A stretch of DNA of 10,869 nt from Caryophanales bacterium UBA1427 (lineage in GTDB: Bacteria > Bacillota_I > Bacilli_A > ML615J-28 > CAG-313). The stretch is taken from NCBI GenBank assembly GCA_002329485.1, contig DCTZ01000006.1, forward strand, positions 1,931 through 12,799, given 5' to 3'. Under the pieces are notes generated by a model. It was not told where the DNA came from. It did no database searches and saw only the letters and a list, made by a program, of their open reading frames with translations. The position numbers were made by a program, and so were the translations under genes. Positions 6,315 through 10,869 of this stretch are shown piece by piece; within the stretch, counting starts at the first letter, position 1; each line of letters starts with the position of its first letter.

Positions 6315-6403
6315 AAAAATTATACAAAAAAATCAACTGGAAAAATTAAGAAAAAAGCCAAAACGCTGAAAAATTTGGCAAAAAAAGTTAAAAATATATA
6401 AAA
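6315..6403. other. Phased A-tract block, probably curved DNA upstream of spoVG
   Basis: Nine runs of three to seven A residues lie at 6315-6319, 6326-6332, 6341-6345, 6351-6356, 6360-6363, 6369-6373, 6380-6386, 6390-6394 and 6401-6403. Their centres span about 85 bp in eight steps, a mean of 10.6 bp, close to one helical turn. Such phasing bends DNA. In Bacillus subtilis an AT-rich block bound by AbrB lies upstream of spoVG, so a comparable regulatory role is plausible. There is no coding potential. Confidence 0.55.
6319..6324 (-). promoter_or_regulatory. Possible -10 element for the minus-strand RNA
   Basis: The plus strand reads ATTATA, so the minus strand has a perfect TATAAT. No good -35 is found 16-18 nt upstream (only AT-rich sequence), so the call is weak. 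It sits in the A-tract block that also lies upstream of spoVG. Confidence 0.3.
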
Positions 6404-6407
6404 TATC

Positions 6408-6436
6408 TTGCGTTACATATTATAGTGTGATAGAAT
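6408..6436 (+). promoter_or_regulatory. Promoter of spoVG
   Basis: TTGCGT (6408-6413) and TAGAAT (6431-6436) are 17 nt apart, with an extended -10 TGA at 6428-6430: a reasonable sigma-A promoter. The same bases ATAGAATAT (6430-6438) fit the sigma-H -10 pattern RnnGAATww, but no AGGA-type -35 is found, so sigma-H control is not supported. The leader would be about 26 nt. Confidence 0.6.
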
Positions 6437-6468
6437 ATGGTAAAGGGTATGAGAAAGGTGGAGTGGAA

Positions 6469-6738
6469 ATGGTCATTACAGATGTACGTATTCGTAAAAT
6501 CGACGGTCAAAGTCGGTTACGTGCGATTGCTTCGATAACCATAGACAATGCCTTTGCAGTTCACGAACTGAGAGTCATCGAGGGGAATGGTGGATTATTT
6601 GTTGCTATGCCTAGCAGAAAAACACAAGAAAGTGTTTTCCGCGACATTGCACATCCAATCAACATTGAAACGCGCAGGATGATTGAAGAGAGCGTGCTAC
6701 AAAAGTATTACGAAGTAAAAGAAGAAAAAATCGCTTAG
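6469..6738 (+). CDS. spoVG: SpoVG family RNA/DNA-binding regulator
   Basis: The 89-residue protein is nearly collinear with SpoVG. It begins MVITDVRIRKI, has AIASITIDNAFAVHELRVIEG (21-41), then NGGLFVAMPSRKT (42-54) and FRDIAHPIN (59-67), and ends in a variable charged tail. SpoVG proteins are small dimers that bind nucleic acid and affect cell division, spore cortex formation and, in pathogens, virulence and capsule. The gene is also common in non-spore-formers. The ATG at 6469 is chosen because AAAGGTGGAG (6454-6463) is well spaced and the N-terminus matches the family. Upstream in-frame GTG codons (6427, 6463) lie in the promoter leader. It is transcribed alone, between its own promoter and a terminator. 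In Bacillus it follows yabJ, which is absent here. Confidence 0.95.
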   Translation: MVITDVRIRKIDGQSRLRAIASITIDNAFAVHELRVIEGNGGLFVAMPSRKTQESVFRDIAHPINIETRRMIEESVLQKYYEVKEEKIA

Positions 6739-6765
6739 TGTACAATTTAATAAAAGGACAAAAAG

Positions 6766-6797
6766 AAAAAGGGCAATCTCAGTGTTGTTCTTTTTTT
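6766..6797 (+). terminator. Intrinsic terminator of spoVG
   Basis: AAAAAGGGCAA (6766-6776) pairs with TTGTTCTTTTT (6785-6795). This gives 11 bp including two G-T pairs, an 8-nt loop and seven T residues (6791-6797). Confidence 0.75.
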
Positions 6798-6808
6798 AAT
6801 CTTCTTTG

Positions 6809-6837
6809 CTTTCAAAATCCCTTTTTTGGTGTATAAT
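6809..6837 (+). promoter_or_regulatory. Promoter of the transketolase-prs operon
   Basis: A perfect TATAAT (6832-6837) lies shortly before the first transketolase gene. The hexamer 17 nt upstream is CTTTCA (6809-6814), only a partial match to TTGACA. The position right after the spoVG terminator supports a new transcription unit here. Confidence 0.55.
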
Positions 6838-6866
6838 AGTAATTGATATTAGCAGGAGGTGTTAGA

Positions 6867-7697
6867 ATGCAGATATTAGATTTGGTACCCATTACCAAAG
6901 ATATTCGTAAACTAATAATCAAAAGTATCGCATCGATAGGATCAGGACACGTAGGCGGAAGCTTGTCGATCGTCGAAGTTCTTACTGTTCTTTATTTCCG
7001 CGAAATGAATATCGATCCTAACAACCCAAAAATGGAAGGACGCGATCGATTAATTGTATCGAAAGGACACTCGGGCCCCGGTGTTTATGCAACATTGGCG
7101 CGTCGGGGCTATTTTCCAGAGGAAAAACTTTATACCCTCAACAAAATCGGAACCGATCTTCCGAGCCATTGCGACATGAATAAAACAGTCGGGGTCGATA
7201 TGACAACCGGTTCGCTCGGTCAGGGCTTTTCGAGTGCGGTCGGTGCTGCGCTCGGTTCAAAAATCAAAAACGACGGCGCCACGATTTATTGCATTATCGG
7301 TGACGGCGAAAGTGACGAAGGACAAGTATGGGAAGCCGCAATGTTTGCATCGTATGCAAAACTGAACAATCTTGTTGTTTTCTTGGATTATAACAAAATG
7401 CAAATCGACGGTTATGTCAAAGACAACAAGCACCCTGCTGATGTTATTCGTAAATGGGACAGCTTCGGCTTTTATACCCAATATGTCAACGGACACGATA
7501 TGAAAGCAATTGTCCAAGCATTGGACAACGTGAAAGCATATCGTCAGGAAAAAGGCGATAAACCCAATATGATTATTCTTGACACTGTCAAAGGCAAAGG
7601 AGTTAGCTTTGCGGAAAAGGCTTTAGTTGGCAGCCACAGTATGCCTGTAACAAAAGAGCTGATGGAACAAGCTCTTAAAGAATTGGAAGAGGTGTGA
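6867..7697 (+). CDS. Transketolase, N-terminal subunit
   Basis: This 276-residue protein corresponds to the thiamine-diphosphate pyrophosphate-binding half of transketolase. It shows SGHVGGS (26-32, H28), KGHSGPG (66-72, H68), GSLGQG (115-120), the TPP/Mg motif GDGESDEG (145-152) closing with N176 in LDYNKMQIDG, and GSHSMP near the end (255-260). It pairs with the next gene to form a complete enzyme that moves two-carbon units between sugar phosphates in the non-oxidative pentose phosphate pathway. Split transketolases are known in archaea and many Firmicutes, so the break is natural and not a frameshift; the C-terminal dimer domain is on the partner. AGGAGGTG (6854-6861) fixes the ATG at 6867. 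Its TGA stop is separated by one base from the next ATG. Confidence 0.93.
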   Translation: MQILDLVPITKDIRKLIIKSIASIGSGHVGGSLSIVEVLTVLYFREMNIDPNNPKMEGRDRLIVSKGHSGPGVYATLARRGYFPEEKLYTLNKIGTDLPSHCDMNKTVGVDMTTGSLGQGFSSAVGAALGSKIKNDGATIYCIIGDGESDEGQVWEAAMFASYAKLNNLVVFLDYNKMQIDGYVKDNKHPADVIRKWDSFGFYTQYVNGHDMKAIVQALDNVKAYRQEKGDKPNMIILDTVKGKGVSFAEKALVGSHSMPVTKELMEQALKELEEV

Positions 7698-7698
7698 A

Positions 7699-8628
7699 AT
7701 GGAATTAAGACAAGCTTTAGCAAAAACCCTTGCTGAATTGATGAGGGAAAACAATAAAATCGTAATATTGGATGCGGATCTGTCGAAAGCCAACGGTACC
7801 GATTCGTTATACAAAGAATTTCCCAACCGTTGCTATAATGTAGGGGTTTCCGAACAAAACATGGCCAGCATGGCTGCCGGACTCTCCACCTACGGTTTTA
7901 CTCCGGTAATTGTTACTTTTACCCCTTTTGCAACCAGGAGAATCTGTGATCAGATTGCGGTATCGATTGCTTACGCCAAACAAAAAGTTGTGATTATCGG
8001 AACCGATCCGGGAATAACGGCCGAAATGAACGGCGGAACCCATATGAGTTTCGAAGACGTTGGCGTTATGCGCAGCATACCGAAAATGGTAATCGTCGAT
8101 ATCGTCGACGATGTGCAGTTGATGAAGGCTTTGCCGCATATCATCAACTATCCTTCGGCTGTATATGTGAGAATGCCGAGAAAATCGAGACCGACAGTCT
8201 TTGACGAAAACTATCAATACCGTTTCTTGAAAGCGGATGTCCTGAAAGAAGGCAAAGACGTTACCATCATTGCTTCGGGAACCATGGTTTACGAGGCGCA
8301 GGTAGCGGCCAAAATGCTTGCGGAAAAAGGAATCGACGCCGAACTGATCAGCGCCAACTGCATCAAACCGCTTGATGAAGAAACGATTCTCAAATCGATA
8401 AAAAAGACAAACAAAGTTTTGGTTTGCGAAAACCATAACGTAATCGGCGGATTATTCTCGGCGGTAGCTGAGTTAATCGTATCCAAATACCCTGTGAAAG
8501 CCAAAGCGGTCGGCGTAATGGACGAATTCGGGCAAGTGGGCAAATACCAGGAATTGCTTGAAGTTTATCACATGACACCGGCAGATATCGCCAAGGCGAC
8601 GATGAAATTGGTAAATGATAAAGAATAG
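7699..8628 (+). CDS. Transketolase, C-terminal subunit
   Basis: A 309-residue protein holding the pyrimidine-binding (PYR) domain and the transketolase C-terminal domain. It shows LDADLSKANGT (24-34), GVSEQNM (49-55) with the TPP-activating glutamate E52, TPFATRR (75-81), GGTHMSFED (112-120, H115), then a swivel C-terminal domain with IIASGTMVYEAQ and CENHNVIGG. It completes the active site with the preceding subunit. The ATG lies one base after that gene's stop, and its ribosome binding site GAGGTG is in the end of that gene, so the two should be made in equal amounts by coupled translation. It is distinguished from 1-deoxyxylulose-5-phosphate synthase and from pyruvate dehydrogenase beta by the split architecture and by its pairing with a transketolase N subunit. 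The stop overlaps the start of the next gene by 14 nt. Confidence 0.92.
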   Translation: MELRQALAKTLAELMRENNKIVILDADLSKANGTDSLYKEFPNRCYNVGVSEQNMASMAAGLSTYGFTPVIVTFTPFATRRICDQIAVSIAYAKQKVVIIGTDPGITAEMNGGTHMSFEDVGVMRSIPKMVIVDIVDDVQLMKALPHIINYPSAVYVRMPRKSRPTVFDENYQYRFLKADVLKEGKDVTIIASGTMVYEAQVAAKMLAEKGIDAELISANCIKPLDEETILKSIKKTNKVLVCENHNVIGGLFSAVAELIVSKYPVKAKAVGVMDEFGQVGKYQELLEVYHMTPADIAKATMKLVNDKE

Positions 8629-9556
8629 AAACAAAATTTTCTGGATAAGTATCGGAATAGGATCGTTGATAATCCTGTTTCTCATTTTAATCAGCAATAT
8701 CATGGATGTGGGGGAACGGCTTCGCCGAATCAACGTGTCGGTCGAAATCGCCTTCTATATTGTCTCGGCTTTAGTTGTTTATTTTTTGATTATCAATCCG
8801 ATTCGGATTATTATATTTTCACCGACATTTCAGATTCAAACCGTTTTGGACAAAGATACCAGAAAAACCAGAAAAATATACAAAAAGGTTGCCAAGAACA
8901 TTATCAAAAAAAACAAAATCGACGAAACGGCGATTGCGGAATTGCGGCAGTCAATTAAAGACCCCGCAGAACTGCGATTGAATTTGATGAAATTATATAA
9001 CGACAACGTCAAAAAAGAACTGAACAAAATAATCATCCGCAACGCCAAAACGGTCATGATTTCCACCGCAATCTCGCAAAACGGAAAACTCGACATGTTT
9101 ACCGTGCTGGCGGTTAATTTGAAAATGATTAAGGAATTGGTGCTCGAATGCGGCTTCCGGCCGTCGTTTACCAATCTCGGCAAATTGTCGGTCAACGTGT
9201 TGGTCACGGCTTTAATCGCCGACGGCTTGGAGGATTTGAACTTTAACGATCTTTTCCCGGCCAGCACAACAGGCTTTCTTTCCGATATTCCGTTAATCAA
9301 ACCTATTATGTCATCGATTATGCAAGGAATATCGAATGCTTTGTTAACGCTCAGAATAGGACTGGTGACCAGAAGGTTCCTGTTTTCTGACCTGAAAGAA
9401 GTTTCCAAAAAAGAAATCCGCAGAGAAGCATTGAAAGAATCGATCAAAATGCTTCCAGTGATTGTTAAAGAAAGCATAGTTGTTTTCCCGGAACGCATCC
9501 GCAGTTTCTTCCGGAAAAAAACAACCGACGAATACGACGATGCTATGAATGCATAA
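8615..9556 (+). CDS. DUF697-like membrane protein of unknown function
   Basis: A 313-residue protein. Two strongly hydrophobic segments lie at about 9-29 and 44-68. A charged, helical cytoplasmic stretch follows (75-140), then a region resembling DUF697: RNAKTVMISTAISQNGKLDM (142-161), a helix ending ECGFRPS (178-184), and further hydrophobic stretches around 190-205 and 228-252. The tail is basic, then acidic (270-313). DUF697 proteins include Escherichia coli YcjF and are membrane proteins without a settled function; some have an attached GTPase domain, which this one lacks. The start at 8615 overlaps the transketolase stop, and no good Shine-Dalgarno sequence is seen, so translation may rely on coupling. 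It sits between transketolase and prs in the same run of genes, but that does not reveal its job. Confidence 0.75.
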   Translation: MIKNRNKIFWISIGIGSLIILFLILISNIMDVGERLRRINVSVEIAFYIVSALVVYFLIINPIRIIIFSPTFQIQTVLDKDTRKTRKIYKKVAKNIIKKNKIDETAIAELRQSIKDPAELRLNLMKLYNDNVKKELNKIIIRNAKTVMISTAISQNGKLDMFTVLAVNLKMIKELVLECGFRPSFTNLGKLSVNVLVTALIADGLEDLNFNDLFPASTTGFLSDIPLIKPIMSSIMQGISNALLTLRIGLVTRRFLFSDLKEVSKKEIRREALKESIKMLPVIVKESIVVFPERIRSFFRKKTTDEYDDAMNA

Positions 9557-9579
9557 TCTAATAAAGGAGATTAACACTT

Positions 9580-10545
9580 ATGGCCCTATTGCATGGTAAA
9601 AAAGTAAAGATTTTTTCATTGAATTCTAACCGTCCGCTTGCGGAGGAAATCGCTCTCAGAATCGGGATCCCCTTATCCGAATGCGAAGTAACGCGTTTCA
9701 ATGACGGCGAAATCCAAATCAATATTTCGGAAACTGTCCGCGGTCACACCGTGTTTGTGGTACAGTCGACCAATCATCCGGTCAACGAACACTATATGGA
9801 ACTGTTGATTATGATCGATGCTTTGAAAAGAGCCTCGGCTCAGTCAATCAATGTCATCATGCCGTATTACGGATATTCGCGTCAGGACCGCAAATCCGCT
9901 TCCCGCCAACCCATCTCCGCAAAACTCATGGCCGATTTGCTTCAGGCGGCCGGTGCGGACCGGGTTATTTGCATGGATTTGCATGCCGATCAGATTCAAG
10001 GTTTCTTCAATATTCCGATTGACAATTTTCGGGCTTTGCCGATATTGGCTCAATATTTCGACAGCGTAAAACTCGAAAACGTGGTAATCTGTTCGCCTGA
10101 CCACGGCGGAGCTACTCGGGCAAGATCGCTTGCGGAATCGATTGATGCGCCGATTGCTATCATCGACAAACGCCGTCCGCGTCCGAACGAAGCGAAAGTG
10201 ATGACGGTTATCGGGGAAGTAAACGGCAGCGACGTCATTATTATCGACGACATCATCGATACCGCCGGTACAATCGTGGCAGCCGTAAAAGCCTTAAAAG
10301 AAAAAGGCGCCAAACGTATCTTTGCGTGCTGTACCCATCCGGTTTTATCCCATCCGGCCATCGAAAGAATCGAAGCAAGCGACCTCGAATTGCTGATTAC
10401 GACCAACACAATCAAACTCGACGATGCAAAACTGAAATGTCGGAAGATCAAACAGTTGTCGGTTGCGCCGCTTCTTGCCCAAGGTATTTTAAACATCGTG
10501 GACGACAAACCGTTAAGCGACTTGTTCTATTACCATAAAAACTAA
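9580..10545 (+). CDS. prs: Ribose-phosphate pyrophosphokinase (PRPP synthetase), class I
   Basis: A 321-residue protein of typical class I length. It makes 5-phosphoribosyl-1-pyrophosphate from ribose 5-phosphate and ATP for purine, pyrimidine, NAD, histidine and tryptophan synthesis. Motifs are RFNDGEIQI (39-47), YYGYSRQDRK (96-105), MDLHADQIQGFF (132-143), the pyrophosphate loop SPDHGGATRAR (172-182), the flexible catalytic loop KRRPRPNEA (197-205) and the PRPP loop IIDDIIDTAGT (221-231). A usually conserved Gly in the SGPA segment is His here (SHPA, 257-260). The ATG is preceded by AAGGAGA. It lies 23 nt after the DUF697 gene. In Bacillus glmU precedes prs; here the transketolase pair does, which ties substrate supply to this enzyme. 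Confidence 0.96.
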   Translation: MALLHGKKVKIFSLNSNRPLAEEIALRIGIPLSECEVTRFNDGEIQINISETVRGHTVFVVQSTNHPVNEHYMELLIMIDALKRASAQSINVIMPYYGYSRQDRKSASRQPISAKLMADLLQAAGADRVICMDLHADQIQGFFNIPIDNFRALPILAQYFDSVKLENVVICSPDHGGATRARSLAESIDAPIAIIDKRRPRPNEAKVMTVIGEVNGSDVIIIDDIIDTAGTIVAAVKALKEKGAKRIFACCTHPVLSHPAIERIEASDLELLITTNTIKLDDAKLKCRKIKQLSVAPLLAQGILNIVDDKPLSDLFYYHKN

Positions 10546-10558
10546 AAGGGCATCGAAT

Positions 10559-10759
10559 ATGGAAAACCAAAGCAAAGAAAAACCTTTGTATTTCGATGCT
10601 TCAGCGACGCCGGGCGGAATCAAAATAACCAAAAGAAAAACCACGATTATTGAAGAAACTTTGACAGTTTCCCGAAACATCAATCTGAATTTGCGCGACT
10701 CGAGTTTCTTTGATAACGAATACACGAAAAAAATCTTGCGACAGGCGCAGAGTTTATAG
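10559..10759 (+). CDS. Small conserved-looking protein of unknown function (66 aa)
   Basis: I do not recognise this protein. It is soluble and charged, without a signal peptide or membrane segment. A PGGIKITKRK stretch lies near 18-27, followed by a Thr/Glu-rich segment (28-38) and a C-terminal half that could be helical (NEYTKKILRQAQ, 53-64). No Cys is present. AAAAGGG (10544-10550) lies 8 nt before the ATG as a ribosome binding site, and a strong terminator begins at its stop codon. These signals, together with its position 13 nt after prs, support a real gene at the end of the operon. In Bacillus the position after prs is held by ctc (an L25-like protein) and then the peptidyl-tRNA hydrolase gene. 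This protein is too short and unlike L25. Confidence 0.65.
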   Translation: MENQSKEKPLYFDASATPGGIKITKRKTTIIEETLTVSRNINLNLRDSSFFDNEYTKKILRQAQSL

Positions 10760-10786
10760 GAACGGACCAATCCGTTCCTTTTTTTT
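10758..10786 (+). terminator. Intrinsic terminator of the transketolase-prs operon
   Basis: GGAACGGA (10759-10766) and TCCGTTCC (10771-10778) form a perfect 8-bp stem with a CCAA loop, followed by eight T residues (10779-10786). The stem begins within the stop codon of the 66-residue gene. The remaining 83 bases to the window end hold nothing that I can call. Confidence 0.92.
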
Positions 10787-10869
10787 AATTCTTAAAAAGA
10801 TTATTATTAACGAAGGATAAAAAAACAAAATCCGATGCATAAAAATTTCACGAATTAAACTTTGAAATG

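Noticed and set aside
1383..7697. Mollicutes-type code with TGA read as Trp
   Set aside because: TGA ends surE and tktN exactly where their families end, and TGG is used for Trp throughout.
7807..8436. Minus-strand frame of 209 codons inside the second transketolase gene
   Set aside because: It mirrors a strongly conserved gene, and its composition (rich in His, Arg and Phe) is typical of antisense shadow.
10787..10869. Start of another gene at the ATG closing the window
   Set aside because: Only the start triplet is visible and no well-placed ribosome binding site precedes it.

Overview
The window reads as a compact, moderately AT-rich chromosomal segment of a Gram-positive bacterium (Firmicutes/Bacillota). 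It belongs most likely to the Bacilli, Erysipelotrichia or Mollicutes side, because it encodes the RNA polymerase delta subunit RpoE. The standard code is used: TGA ends surE and the first transketolase gene, and TGG encodes Trp. All protein genes lie on the plus strand. Three belong to families tied to endospore formation (BofA, YabG, SpoVG), which suggests a spore former or a descendant of one.

Layout. (1) 1-2756: the end of one NrnA-type DHH phosphoesterase, a complete tandem paralogue, surE, bofA and a DUF1934/YwiB gene. The genes are tightly spaced or overlapping, with a hairpin over the bofA ribosome binding site. (2) 2757-3465: rpoE with its own promoter and terminator. (3) 3484-6179: a good promoter and a leader of about 107 nt, then ksgA, yabG (with its own sporulation-type promoter candidate) and ispE, closed by a 12-bp hairpin terminator. 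(4) 6151-6405: no protein gene. It holds a strongly structured segment, perhaps a minus-strand small RNA, and an A-tract-rich, probably curved DNA block. (5) 6408-6797: spoVG with promoter and terminator. (6) 6832-10786: a split transketolase pair, a DUF697 membrane protein, prs and an unrecognised 66-residue gene, closed by a terminator.

The order ksgA-yabG-ispE-spoVG-prs is the backbone known from Bacillus. Here veg, ssp, purR and yabJ are missing and glmU between spoVG and prs is replaced by the transketolase genes. Transketolase makes and consumes ribose 5-phosphate, the substrate of Prs, so the last operon looks like a pentose-phosphate-to-PRPP unit. The first block groups nucleotide and short-RNA salvage (NrnA, SurE). 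I see no CRISPR, insertion sequence, phage gene, tRNA or rRNA. The most interesting parts are the non-coding structures around bofA, yabG and spoVG rather than a new protein system.
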